A stretch of DNA of 64,000 bases from Pacificoceanicola sp048553275 (GTDB taxonomy: Bacteria; Pseudomonadota; Alphaproteobacteria; Rhodobacterales; Rhodobacteraceae), in NCBI RefSeq assembly GCF_048553275.1, contig NZ_JBLZMW010000007.1, positions 137,793 through 201,792 on the forward strand, given 5' to 3'. The translations under genes were made by a program, and so were the position numbers. A model generated the notes under the pieces. That model made no database searches, had not been told where the DNA came from, and saw only the letters and a list, made by a program, of their open reading frames with translations. Shown here piece by piece: positions 34,122 to 43,713 of this stretch; position 1 is the stretch's first letter, and each line of letters starts with the position of its first letter.

Positions 34122-36001
34122 AAACAGGCATCGCGACTGTCTCAATCTCCGGCGATTTCCGCACGAAACTCTCTGCCATCGCCGCAGCCGGCTACTCCGG
34201 CATCGAGATCTTCGAACAGGATTTCATCGCGTATGACGGATCTCCCAACGACGTCGGCCAAATGGTGCGCGATCACGGGCTGGACGTCCTTCTTTTTCAA
34301 CCCTTCCGCGATTTCGAGGGGCTGCCAGAACCGCTTCGCGCCAAAGCCTTCGACCGCGCCGAACGCAAGTTCGACCTGATGCAGGCGCTCGGAACTGACC
34401 TGGTGCTGGTCTGTTCCTCGTGCCACAAGGCCGCGCTTGGTGGGATCGACCGGGCCGCCGCCGACTTCCACGAACTCGGGGAACGCGCGGCGCAACGCGG
34501 CCTGCGCGTCGGTTACGAAGCCCTCGCCTGGGGCCGCCATGTCAACGATCACCGAGACGCGTGGGAGATCGTCCGCCGCGCCGATCATCCGAACATCGGG
34601 CTGGTGCTCGACAGCTTCCACACGCTCGCTCGCAAGATCGACCCGGAGACCATCCGCCGCATTCCCGGCGACAAAATCTTCTTTGTCCAGCTCGCCGACG
34701 CACCGCAGATCGAGATGGACCTGCTCTACTGGTCGCGTCACTTCCGTAACATGCCCGGAGAGGGCGACCTCGCCGTGACCGACTTCATGCGCGCCGTTAT
34801 GGCCACGGGCTACAGCGGACCGATCTCGCTGGAGATCTTCAATGATCACTTCCGCGGCAGCTCCACACGCGGAGTCGCCTGCGACGGCTACCGCTCGCTG
34901 ATCTCGCTAATGGATGACGTGCGCCGCGCCGAGCCGACACTGGCCGTGGACCTGCCCGTCATTCCTGCCCGCGTCAGGCCGAAAGGCGTCAGCTTTGTCG
35001 AATTCGCCACGCGCGGACAGGAGGCGCGCGACCTCGAAGCCACGCTTCACGCTCTCGGGTTCGAACAAGCCAGCAAACATCGGAACAAGGCGCTGACGCT
35101 CTGGCAACAGGGCGAGATCCGGATCGTGTTAAACGCCGAAACAACCGGCCACGCTGACCACAGCTGGAACGCCCGTGGCACTGCTGTCTGCGACATCGGC
35201 CTGCAGGTCAGCGCCGCCACTGATGCCCTCGACCGTGCAAAAGCCCTCGGAATCGAACCCTTTTCCCAACCAACTGGCCCAGGTGAGCTGGACATTCCCG
35301 CCATGCGCGGTCTCTCCGGCAGCGTTTTGCATCTGCTCGACGACAGTTCCGACCTTGCCTCCGTCTGGGAGGCAGAGTTCGGCGTCGCGACCACGCCGAA
35401 GGGAGCTGGTCTCACCCGAATCGACCACCTTGCGCAAACCATGAGCTATGAGGACATGCTCAGCTGGACGCTCTTTTACGGCGCGGTTTTCGACATGCAG
35501 AAAAGCCCGATGCACGACGTCATCGACCCCGACGGGCTTGTGCGCTCGCAGGTCCTCGAAACCAGCGACGGAGCCCTGCGCATCACGCTCAATGGCGCTG
35601 ACACGCATCGCACGCTTGCCGGGCGCTTTCTGTCGGAGAGTTTCGGTGCCCCGGTTCAGCATATCGCCATGACCACGGACGATATTTTTTCCACCATGGA
35701 TCGCCTGGCGGACCGCGGCTTCGAACCTCTACCCATGCCGCGGAACTACTACGACGATCTTGCCGCGCGCTTTGACTTTCCAGCCGGGCTGATGGAACGC
35801 ATGCAGGCCCGCAATGTGCTCTATGACCGGGACGAGAAAGGCGAATTCTTTCAAGTCTATTCAAAGGCTTTCGCCGGCGGCCTGTTCTTCGAGATCGTTC
35901 AGCGCAGTCACGGCTATACCGGCTTTGGCGCCCCCAATGCGCCCTTTCGCATCGCCGCGCAAAAACGGCTCCGTCACACGCCCGGTGTTCCTGACTTCTA
36001 A
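34118..36001 (+). CDS. quiC: 3-Dehydroshikimate dehydratase, two-domain (QuiC type)
   Basis: A 627-residue fusion. The N-terminal half (to about residue 275) is an AP-endonuclease-2-like TIM barrel starting MKTGIATVSISGDF, with metal ligands in YEALAWG, LDSFHTLA and SLEIFND. The C-terminal half resembles 4-hydroxyphenylpyruvate dioxygenase, with an apparently intact His-His-Glu triad in RIDHLAQ, VQHIAM and FFEIVQR. This is the architecture of Pseudomonas QuiC. It converts 3-dehydroshikimate to protocatechuate. The role of the dioxygenase-like half is unclear. The ATG overlaps the previous stop (ATGA). No pca genes are in the window. Confidence 0.88.
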   Translation: MKTGIATVSISGDFRTKLSAIAAAGYSGIEIFEQDFIAYDGSPNDVGQMVRDHGLDVLLFQPFRDFEGLPEPLRAKAFDRAERKFDLMQALGTDLVLVCSSCHKAALGGIDRAAADFHELGERAAQRGLRVGYEALAWGRHVNDHRDAWEIVRRADHPNIGLVLDSFHTLARKIDPETIRRIPGDKIFFVQLADAPQIEMDLLYWSRHFRNMPGEGDLAVTDFMRAVMATGYSGPISLEIFNDHFRGSSTRGVACDGYRSLISLMDDVRRAEPTLAVDLPVIPARVRPKGVSFVEFATRGQEARDLEATLHALGFEQASKHRNKALTLWQQGEIRIVLNAETTGHADHSWNARGTAVCDIGLQVSAATDALDRAKALGIEPFSQPTGPGELDIPAMRGLSGSVLHLLDDSSDLASVWEAEFGVATTPKGAGLTRIDHLAQTMSYEDMLSWTLFYGAVFDMQKSPMHDVIDPDGLVRSQVLETSDGALRITLNGADTHRTLAGRFLSESFGAPVQHIAMTTDDIFSTMDRLADRGFEPLPMPRNYYDDLAARFDFPAGLMERMQARNVLYDRDEKGEFFQVYSKAFAGGLFFEIVQRSHGYTGFGAPNAPFRIAAQKRLRHTPGVPDF

Positions 36002-36049
36002 TTAATTCAATAAACTACGAAATAATCGCTAGTCACACGCAAGAATCGC

Positions 36050-36077
36050 TTGACCGCGTATCAAATTTCTATATTTC
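36050..36077 (+). promoter_or_regulatory. Possible promoter of the arsenic operon
   Basis: TTGACC (36050-36055) is followed after 16 bases by TATTTC (36072-36077), or after 14 by TATATT (36070-36075), within an AT-rich stretch (TCAAATTTCTATATTTCACG) that could hold an ArsR operator. The start codon at 36085 is only eight bases after the suggested -10 and has no ribosome-binding site, so the message may be leaderless. Assignment is by eye only. Confidence 0.3.
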
Positions 36078-36084
36078 ACGAATT

Positions 36085-36894
36085 ATGGATGAAACTGCCC
36101 TCTCACAACTTGCGTGCCTGAGCCACCCTCAACGCCTTGCTATTTTCCGCCTGCTCGTGCGCCGCTATCCGGACGAAGTTCCGGCCGGCGAGATCGTCAC
36201 CGCACTCGGATTGAAGCCATCGACCGGCTCGGTCTACCTCGGCGCTCTGACAAAAACCGGGCTGATCCGGAAGCATCGTATCGGCACGTCACTCCTCTAC
36301 CGTGCGACGCTGCCCGCGCTTCGGGATCTTGTCGGTTTTCTCGTCGAAGACTGCTGTCAGGGCCGCGCCGATCTTTGCCCGGCACCGCAGCCGCTTAACG
36401 CCGATCACCTCAACGTTGTCTTCCTCTGCACCGGCAATTCAGCCCGCTCCTTGATGGCAGAAGCAATTCTGCGCGATGCCACTATTCCGGGCATGAAGGT
36501 TTATTCCGCCGGCACGGATCCGTATCGAAATCCAAACCAAACTGCTTTAAAGATTCTTCAAAAGCAAGGGCATAGCATCGACACTCTTCGATGCAAACCC
36601 TTGGAGGAAATCGGCGAGACCCTGCCTCGTGTCGATCTGCTGCTTACCGTGTGTGATCGCGCCGCCAACCGCGTTGGCCCGAAATGGCCGGGCAATCCGG
36701 TGATGGCCCATTGGGGACTGCCGGACCCGGTGCAGATCGACGGCGACAAGAAAGCGCGCAAGGCCGCGTTCCAGAGAACCTACGACACCCTGCGACACCG
36801 GATCGATACATTCGCCGGGCTACCTTTGACGCAAATGCACCGAAACGACCTGCAAAAAGCGATGGATCGCATCGCCACGATGGAACCGACATGA
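36085..36894 (+). CDS. ArsR repressor fused to low-molecular-weight-phosphatase-type arsenate reductase
   Basis: A 269-residue fusion. Residues 1 to about 95 are an ArsR/SmtB winged helix (LSHPQRLAIFRLLVRR, LKPSTGSVYLGALTKTGLIRKHRIGTSLLY) with a metalloid-type cysteine set C90, C91 and C98. Residues about 108-260 are an arsenate-reductase/LMW-PTP domain, with the P-loop C115-TGNSA-R121-S. Other domain cysteines are C170 and C190; the third cysteine of the thioredoxin-coupled ArsC triad is not seen at its expected place. It is the first gene of an operon with GAPDH and arsJ, overlapping the next start by ATGA. It should sense As(III) and reduce arsenate. Confidence 0.88.
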   Translation: MDETALSQLACLSHPQRLAIFRLLVRRYPDEVPAGEIVTALGLKPSTGSVYLGALTKTGLIRKHRIGTSLLYRATLPALRDLVGFLVEDCCQGRADLCPAPQPLNADHLNVVFLCTGNSARSLMAEAILRDATIPGMKVYSAGTDPYRNPNQTALKILQKQGHSIDTLRCKPLEEIGETLPRVDLLLTVCDRAANRVGPKWPGNPVMAHWGLPDPVQIDGDKKARKAAFQRTYDTLRHRIDTFAGLPLTQMHRNDLQKAMDRIATMEPT

Positions 36895-37889
36895 TCACAT
36901 ATGCACTCAACGGCCTTGGCCGTATCGGCAAACTCGCCCTCAAACCCTTGCTCGAAAGCGGCGCGAGGATTGCCTGGATCAACGACACGGTTGGCACGCC
37001 AGAGATGCACGCCCATCTTCTGGAATTTGATACAGTGCATGGCCGTTGGGATGCGAATTTCACGTTTGATCGAAATAGCATCTCGGTAGACGGCACGCGC
37101 TTGCCTGTCTTTAATTCGAAGAATCTAGAAGATTTACCGCTCGGGGGCGTCGATGTGGTCATTGACTGCACCGGCGCCTTCAAGACAGAGGCAAAGCTCG
37201 CCCCCTATTTCGCCGCCGGCGTCAGGAAGGTCGTCGTTTCCGCGCCCGTCAAGGATGGCCCAACCGCCAACATCGTTTTCGGCGTCAACGATGATGTCTA
37301 CGACCCGAAAAAGCACAGCATCGTGACCGCGGCCTCCTGCACCACCAACTGCCTCGCGCCCGTGGTGAAGGTCATTCACGAAGCCTTGCGGATCAGGCAT
37401 GGCTCGATCACCACGATCCACGACGTGACTAACACTCAGACCATCGTTGATCGCCCTGCCAAAGACCTGCGCCGCGCCCGCTCCGCGCTCAATTCCCTGA
37501 TCCCGACCACCACGGGAAGCGCTACCGCGATCACACTTATCTACCCGGAACTGAAGGGAAAACTGAACGGACACGCGGTCCGCGTTCCGCTGCTCAATGC
37601 CTCGCTGACCGACTGCGTCTTCGAAGTAGAACAGCCCACAACGGCAGAGGAAGTCAACGCCCTGTTCGAAGCCGCCGCCAACGGCCCGCTCAAAGGCATC
37701 CTCGGCTACGAGACCCGCCCGCTGGTGTCCACAGATTACACCAATGATCCGCGGTCCAGCATCGTGGACGCGCCGTCAACCATGGTCATCAATGGCACGC
37801 AGGTGAAGATCTATGCCTGGTACGACAACGAATGGGGCTATGCGAACCGGCTCGTCGATGTTGCTCTGATGGTTGGAAAGTCCCTGTGA
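36891..37889 (+). CDS. ArsJ-associated glyceraldehyde-3-phosphate dehydrogenase
   Basis: A 332-residue GAPDH with NAD-binding NGLGRIGKLAL at the N-terminus, catalytic cysteine in TAASCTTNCLAPVVK, and C-terminal YDNEWGYANRLVDV. It sits between the ArsR-ArsC fusion and arsJ, overlapping both. In known ArsJ systems this enzyme uses arsenate in place of phosphate to make 1-arseno-3-phosphoglycerate, which ArsJ exports and which then breaks down to arsenate outside. Context makes this role much more likely than glycolysis. The ATG at 36891 is in ATGA. Confidence 0.9.
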   Translation: MITYALNGLGRIGKLALKPLLESGARIAWINDTVGTPEMHAHLLEFDTVHGRWDANFTFDRNSISVDGTRLPVFNSKNLEDLPLGGVDVVIDCTGAFKTEAKLAPYFAAGVRKVVVSAPVKDGPTANIVFGVNDDVYDPKKHSIVTAASCTTNCLAPVVKVIHEALRIRHGSITTIHDVTNTQTIVDRPAKDLRRARSALNSLIPTTTGSATAITLIYPELKGKLNGHAVRVPLLNASLTDCVFEVEQPTTAEEVNALFEAAANGPLKGILGYETRPLVSTDYTNDPRSSIVDAPSTMVINGTQVKIYAWYDNEWGYANRLVDVALMVGKSL

Positions 37890-39145
37890 GACAGGGACTT
37901 TCAGCCTACATCGCGGTCACGGCCGCCTATTGGGCCTTCATGCTCACCGATGGCGCGCTGCGGATGCTGGTGCTTTTGCATTTTCACAGCCTCGGATTTT
38001 CTCCCGTCCAACTCGCCTATCTCTTTGTGCTGTATGAGGTGGCCGGCGTGATCACAAATCTCTGCGCGGGATGGATCGCCGCACGTTTTGGTCTGACCTC
38101 TACGCTCTATGCCGGGCTTGGCCTTCAGGTCATCGCCTTGCTGGCACTGACACAGCTTGATCCGGGCTGGACGATTGCGGCTTCTGTCACTTTTGTCATG
38201 CTGGTGCAGGGTGCCTCAGGCGTGGCCAAGGATCTGGCCAAAATGTCCTCCAAGTCAGCCGTCAAACTGCTCGCCCCGGATACGAAGGACGGGCTGTTTC
38301 GCTGGGTCGCACTGCTCACTGGCTCCAAGAACGCCATCAAAGGCTTCGGGTTCCTGCTTGGCGCCGCCCTGCTGGCCACGCTCGGCTTTGTCGCCGCAAT
38401 TCTGTCGATGGCGGCAATCCTCGCTTTGATCCTCGCGGCCGTGGCGCTCAAGATGCCAGGCGGGTTGCCGCGCGGTCGCAAAGACGCGAAAATCTCCGAG
38501 GTTTTCTCCACAAACAGCAACATAAACTGGCTAAGCCTGGCTCGCATCTTTCTCTTTGGCGCGCGCGATGTCTGGTTCGTCGTCGGCATTCCGATCTACT
38601 TCTATGCGGTTCTCTCGGACGGCACGGAAGCGGGCAACCGGGCAGCATTTTTCGCAATCGGCACCTTCATGGCGGGCTGGATTATCCTTTATGGGATCGT
38701 GCAGGCCAATGCCCCGCGTCTGCTCAGAGCCAAGACCCGCAGCATGGCAGAGATCACCGGCCTTGCCCGCCATTGGGCCGCAGCGCTCAGTGTGATCCCC
38801 GCCGGGCTGGCGCTGCTGAGCTGGCTCGCGGGTGCTCCGGCGCCTTGGCTGACGGTCACGCTTGTCCTCGGCCTGCTGGCGTTCGGCGCTCTCTTCGCTG
38901 TCAACTCCGCGCTGCACAGCTATCTGATCCTCGGCTTCACCACCGGCGACCGGGTTACCATGGACGTGGGCTTTTACTATATGGCCAACGCGGCCGGGCG
39001 GTTGCTCGGGACGCTTTTTTCGGGAGTCAGCTATCAGATTGGCGGGCTTCCGCTCTGCCTTGGCACCGCGGCCGCGATGGTCGCGATCAGCGCACTTGCG
39101 GCGCGCAAATTGAAGCCGGTCGAGACGGATTCACCCCAGAAGTGA
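37886..39145 (+). CDS. arsJ: Organoarsenical efflux MFS transporter ArsJ
   Basis: A 419-residue 12-helix major facilitator protein beginning VRQGLSAYIAVTAAYWAFMLTDGALRMLVLLHFH, a characteristic ArsJ N-terminus. The DLAKMSSKSAVK loop and the KNAIKGFGFLLGA segment are also ArsJ-like. It exports 1-arseno-3-phosphoglycerate made by the adjacent GAPDH. It starts at GTG in GTGA overlapping the GAPDH stop, so the three genes are translationally coupled. An in-frame start inside the GAPDH gene is rejected. Confidence 0.9.
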   Translation: MRQGLSAYIAVTAAYWAFMLTDGALRMLVLLHFHSLGFSPVQLAYLFVLYEVAGVITNLCAGWIAARFGLTSTLYAGLGLQVIALLALTQLDPGWTIAASVTFVMLVQGASGVAKDLAKMSSKSAVKLLAPDTKDGLFRWVALLTGSKNAIKGFGFLLGAALLATLGFVAAILSMAAILALILAAVALKMPGGLPRGRKDAKISEVFSTNSNINWLSLARIFLFGARDVWFVVGIPIYFYAVLSDGTEAGNRAAFFAIGTFMAGWIILYGIVQANAPRLLRAKTRSMAEITGLARHWAAALSVIPAGLALLSWLAGAPAPWLTVTLVLGLLAFGALFAVNSALHSYLILGFTTGDRVTMDVGFYYMANAAGRLLGTLFSGVSYQIGGLPLCLGTAAAMVAISALAARKLKPVETDSPQK

Positions 39146-39223
39146 ATCGGTTCCCACAGGACAAAATCGCCTGAAATCAACGGCGTCCCCCTTGGTCGCC
39201 ACATACGGTCCCAAATTATTATC

Positions 39224-39319
39224 CAAATATTCACAATGCATTAACCAAGAACTGCCTGTAATTGCTGCAGTGCGGAAACGATTTTCATTGACCGAAGGGC
39301 ATTCAGTAATGAATATTTG
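39224..39319 (+). promoter_or_regulatory. Separated inverted repeat and promoter upstream of the polyol operon
   Basis: CAAATATTCA (39224-39233) and its exact reverse complement TGAATATTTG (39310-39319) are 86 bases apart. A TTGACC -35 (39288-39293) stands 16 bases before TGAATA (39310-39315), so the right-hand arm would cover a -10 box. This suits a repressor binding both arms, perhaps with looping. No regulator gene is adjacent in the window. Confidence 0.45.
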
Positions 39320-39357
39320 CCCATGAGCCAAGCAATCGCTCAATTCGGGAGGAATTC

Positions 39358-40662
39358 ATGAACACCACGATCCGCGCTCTTCTGGGCGCAACGGCACTCA
39401 CCGCAACCGCATTTTCCGCGACTGCAGAAACATTGACCATCGCAACCGTGAACAACGGCGACATGATCCGCATGCAGGGGCTGACCGACGACTTCACCGC
39501 AAAGACCGGACACGAAGTCGAATGGGTCACACTGGAGGAGAACGTCCTGCGTCAGCGCGTGACCACCGACATTTCCACCAAAGGCGGCGCATTCGACATC
39601 ATGACCATCGGCATGTACGAAACCCCGATCTGGGGTGCGAACGGCTGGCTGGTGCCGCTGGACGATCTCAGCGAAGACTATGACGTGGATGACATCCTGC
39701 CCGCGATGGCAGGCGGGCTGAGCCACGAGGGCACTCTCTATGCCGCGCCTTTCTATGGCGAAAGCTCGATGATCATGTATCGCACCGACCTGATGGAAAA
39801 GGCCGGTTTGGAAATGCCGCAGTCTCCGACATGGGACTTCATCCGCGAAGCGGCAGCCGCCATGACCGACCGCGAAAACGACATCAACGGCATCTGCCTG
39901 CGCGGCAAGGCCGGCTGGGGTGAGGGCGGCGCCTTGATCACAGCAATGTCCAACTCCTTTGGCGCGCGCTGGTTCGACATGGACTGGAACGCCCAGTTCG
40001 ACACAGAGGCCTGGGCCAACACCCTGAACTTCTACAAGGGCATGATGGACGAGTCCGGCCCCGCCGGTTACGCCACCAACGGCTTCAACGAGAACCTCTC
40101 TCTGTTCCAGCAGGGCAAGTGTGGCATGTGGATCGACGCGACGGTCGCGGCCTCCTTCGTGACCAACCCGGACGACTCGACCGTCGCGGACAGCGTCGGC
40201 TTTGCCCTCGCGCCGAACACCGGCCTTGGCAAGAACGCCAACTGGCTTTGGGCATGGGCGCTCGCCATTCCGGCAGGCACCCAGAAAGAAGCCGCCGCCA
40301 AGCAGTTCATCGAGTGGGCCACCTCCAAGAGCTACATTGATCTTGTTGCCGAGAACGAAGGCTGGGCGAACGTACCTCCGGGCGCGCGCACCTCGCTCTA
40401 TGAGAACCCGAACTACATGGAAGTTCCCTTCGCCCAGATGACGCTGGACTCGATCCTTTCGGCGGACCCGAACAACCCGACCGTAGACCCGGTTCCCTAT
40501 GTCGGCGTCCAGTTCGCGGCCATCCCCGAGTTCGCCGGCATCGCAACCGAAGTGAGCCAGGAGTTCTCCGCAGCTTACGCCGGTCAGCAGACCGTCGAAG
40601 AGGCGCTGGAGAAGGCGCAAGCGATCACCAATGATGCAATGGAAGCAGCGGGCTACCGCTAA
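39358..40662 (+). CDS. smoE: Polyol (sorbitol/mannitol) ABC transporter substrate-binding protein
   Basis: A 434-residue periplasmic binding protein (family 1) with signal peptide (cleavage near SATAE, residue 24). It begins ETLTIATVNNGDMIRMQGLTDDF and contains DIMTIGMYETPIWGANGWLVPLD, closely resembling Rhodobacter SmoE/MtlE as I recall them. A GGGAGGAATTC ribosome-binding site precedes the ATG. It heads a transport operon whose dehydrogenase is a mannitol-type enzyme, so the ligand is probably mannitol, sorbitol or arabitol. Confidence 0.88.
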   Translation: MNTTIRALLGATALTATAFSATAETLTIATVNNGDMIRMQGLTDDFTAKTGHEVEWVTLEENVLRQRVTTDISTKGGAFDIMTIGMYETPIWGANGWLVPLDDLSEDYDVDDILPAMAGGLSHEGTLYAAPFYGESSMIMYRTDLMEKAGLEMPQSPTWDFIREAAAAMTDRENDINGICLRGKAGWGEGGALITAMSNSFGARWFDMDWNAQFDTEAWANTLNFYKGMMDESGPAGYATNGFNENLSLFQQGKCGMWIDATVAASFVTNPDDSTVADSVGFALAPNTGLGKNANWLWAWALAIPAGTQKEAAAKQFIEWATSKSYIDLVAENEGWANVPPGARTSLYENPNYMEVPFAQMTLDSILSADPNNPTVDPVPYVGVQFAAIPEFAGIATEVSQEFSAAYAGQQTVEEALEKAQAITNDAMEAAGYR

Positions 40663-40672
40663 CGCCTTCCCG

Positions 40673-40702
40673 TCCGGGGGCGGCCTGCGCGCTGCCCCCG
40701 GA
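40673..40702 (+). other. Stable intercistronic hairpin between binding protein and permease
   Basis: TCCGGGGGC (40673-40681) pairs perfectly with GCCCCCGGA (40694-40702). No U-run follows, so it is not a standard terminator. It stands 11 bases after the smoE stop in a 221-base gap. Hairpins here commonly protect binding-protein mRNA so that it accumulates above the permease level. Some readthrough attenuation is also possible. Confidence 0.6.
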
Positions 40703-40883
40703 TGTTCCTGCCCTTCGGGAAACGGCAACCGCAGTTGTCTCGCCACGATCCCGAGACTGCGCCGCGCGGCCCGGTCTTGCAGATCCAGCCGGTCCAGGAC
40801 TTGCCTTGATCCCTTTCTCACTGGCCCGAAACGCCCGCCAACCGCGGCGGCACATGACCCGCTACACTTGGGAGGATGAAGAC

Positions 40884-41750
40884 ATGGCGACGCAACAGTC
40901 GCGGTCCGCAGCCCGATTGATGATGGCTCCCGCCGTTGTCCTGCTGCTGGGGTGGATGCTCGTTCCACTCATCATGACGCTCTACTTTTCGTTCAAGAAA
41001 TACCTGCCACTGCGCGGCGGTGATCTGGGCTGGGTGGGCTTCGAGAACTACGTCCGCTTCGTGACATCCAGCGCGTTCTGGCCCTCGGTGCAAACCACGC
41101 TGATCATCGTTGGCGGCGTGCTGGCGATCACCATCTGCCTCGGTGTGCTTCTGGCGATCCTCCTCGATCAGCCGATGTGGGGGCAAGGTGTTGTCCGCAT
41201 CCTCGTCATCGCCCCCTTCTTCGTCATGCCCACGGTTTCAGCGCTGGTCTGGAAGAACATGTTCATGGATCCGACCAATGGCCTGCTTGCGCATTTGTGG
41301 CGCTTCTTCGGGGCCGAACCGGTCCAGTGGCTGTCCCAGGCTTCCCTGCCCTCGCTGGTGATGATCGTCAGCTGGCAGTGGCTGCCCTTCGCGACACTCA
41401 TCCTGCTGACCGCGATCCAGTCGCTCGACAGCGAACAGCTCGAAGCGGCGGAAATGGACGGCGCGCCCGCAATCAAGCGCTTCTACTACATCATCCTGCC
41501 GCACCTCAGCCGGGCGATCACAATCGTGATCCTGATTCAGACGATCTTCCTTCTGGGCATCTTTGCCGAGATTTTCGTCACCACCGGCGGCGCCTTTGGC
41601 ACCAAGACCCTGTCCTACCTGATCTTCCAGCGCGTGTTGGAAAGCCAGAACATCGGTCTCGGCTCGGCCGGCGGTGTCTATGCAATCATTCTCGCCAATA
41701 TCCTTGCCATCTTCCTGATGCGCATCGTTGGCAAGAACCTGGACGCCTGA
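40884..41750 (+). CDS. smoF: Polyol ABC transporter permease 1
   Basis: A 288-residue inner-membrane permease of the MalF-type family, with six helices (first at about residues 10-35) and the EAA loop EQLEAAEMDGAPAIKRFYYIILPHLS. The ATG at 40884 follows GGGAGG; the in-frame codon at 40806 has no such site and would lie in the untranslated hairpin gap. It pairs with the next permease and the ATPase below. Confidence 0.92.
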   Translation: MATQQSRSAARLMMAPAVVLLLGWMLVPLIMTLYFSFKKYLPLRGGDLGWVGFENYVRFVTSSAFWPSVQTTLIIVGGVLAITICLGVLLAILLDQPMWGQGVVRILVIAPFFVMPTVSALVWKNMFMDPTNGLLAHLWRFFGAEPVQWLSQASLPSLVMIVSWQWLPFATLILLTAIQSLDSEQLEAAEMDGAPAIKRFYYIILPHLSRAITIVILIQTIFLLGIFAEIFVTTGGAFGTKTLSYLIFQRVLESQNIGLGSAGGVYAIILANILAIFLMRIVGKNLDA

Positions 41751-41763
41751 GGAGGGCCTGACC

Positions 41764-42594
41764 ATGGCACGCGCTGTCACGACAAAACGCAAGTCGATCA
41801 ACACGGCAATCGCATGGGCGATTGGGCTGCTGATCTTCTTCCCGATCCTCTGGACCATCCTCACCAGCTTCAAGACAGAAGCCCAGGCGATCAGCGATCC
41901 GCCGATCTGGTTTTTCTTCGACTGGACGCTGGAGAACTATTCGGTGGTGCAGGAACGCTCCGACTACATGCGTTTCCTTTGGAATTCGGTCATCATCGCG
42001 GGGGGGTCCACCATCCTCGGCGTGATCATCGGCATCCCCGCCGCCTGGTCCATGGCCTTCGTGCCATCGAAAAGGACCAAGGACATCCTGCTCTGGATGC
42101 TCAGCACGAAAATGCTCCCGGCGGTCGGCGTACTCTACCCGATCTACCTTTTGTTCATCAAACTCGGCCTACTGGACAGCCGCTTTGGTCTGGTGATCGT
42201 CCTGATGCTGATCAACCTGCCGATCATCATCTGGATGCTCTACACCTACTTCCGCGAAATTCCGGGCGAAATCCTCGAAGCGGCGCGGATGGACGGGGCA
42301 TCGCTGCGTGAAGAAATCCTCTATGTGCTCACGCCCATGGCCATTCCCGGCATCGCCTCGACGCTCTTGCTGAACGTGATCCTGGCCTGGAACGAAGCCT
42401 TCTGGACGCTGAACCTCACAGCTGCCAACGCGGCGCCGCTGACGGCCTTCATCGCCAGCTATTCGTCCCCCGAGGGCCTGTTCTACGCCAAACTTTCGGC
42501 GGCCTCCGTCATGGCCATTGCCCCGATCCTCATCATGGGCTGGTTCAGCCAGAAACAACTCGTCCGCGGCCTCACCTTCGGCGCAGTGAAATAA
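41764..42594 (+). CDS. smoG: Polyol ABC transporter permease 2
   Basis: A 276-residue MalG-type permease with six helices (first about residues 12-32) and the EAA loop GEILEAARMDGASLREEILYVLTPMAIPGI. An AGGAGGG ribosome-binding site precedes the ATG at 41764. The gap from smoF is 13 bases. The product should form a heterodimer with SmoF. Confidence 0.92.
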   Translation: MARAVTTKRKSINTAIAWAIGLLIFFPILWTILTSFKTEAQAISDPPIWFFFDWTLENYSVVQERSDYMRFLWNSVIIAGGSTILGVIIGIPAAWSMAFVPSKRTKDILLWMLSTKMLPAVGVLYPIYLLFIKLGLLDSRFGLVIVLMLINLPIIIWMLYTYFREIPGEILEAARMDGASLREEILYVLTPMAIPGIASTLLLNVILAWNEAFWTLNLTAANAAPLTAFIASYSSPEGLFYAKLSAASVMAIAPILIMGWFSQKQLVRGLTFGAVK

Positions 42595-42642
42595 CGCGCT
42601 CAAGTAGCAAAGCGGTAGCGCAATACACAAGGAACCACTGAC

Positions 42643-43647
<1,005 letters not shown>

Positions 43648-43713
43648 GACGCGCCGGGGCTGGCCAATCCCTGCCCCGGACCGCTGCAACCCCTCCGACC
43701 TGTGGGAAAGACT

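Noticed and set aside
36891..37889. Housekeeping glycolytic gapA
   Set aside because: It is translationally coupled between an ArsR-ArsC fusion and ArsJ, the known arrangement of the arsenate-using GAPDH.
39340..40968. Long - strand open frame opposite smoE
   Set aside because: Antisense to a confident binding protein; composition is that of a shadow frame.
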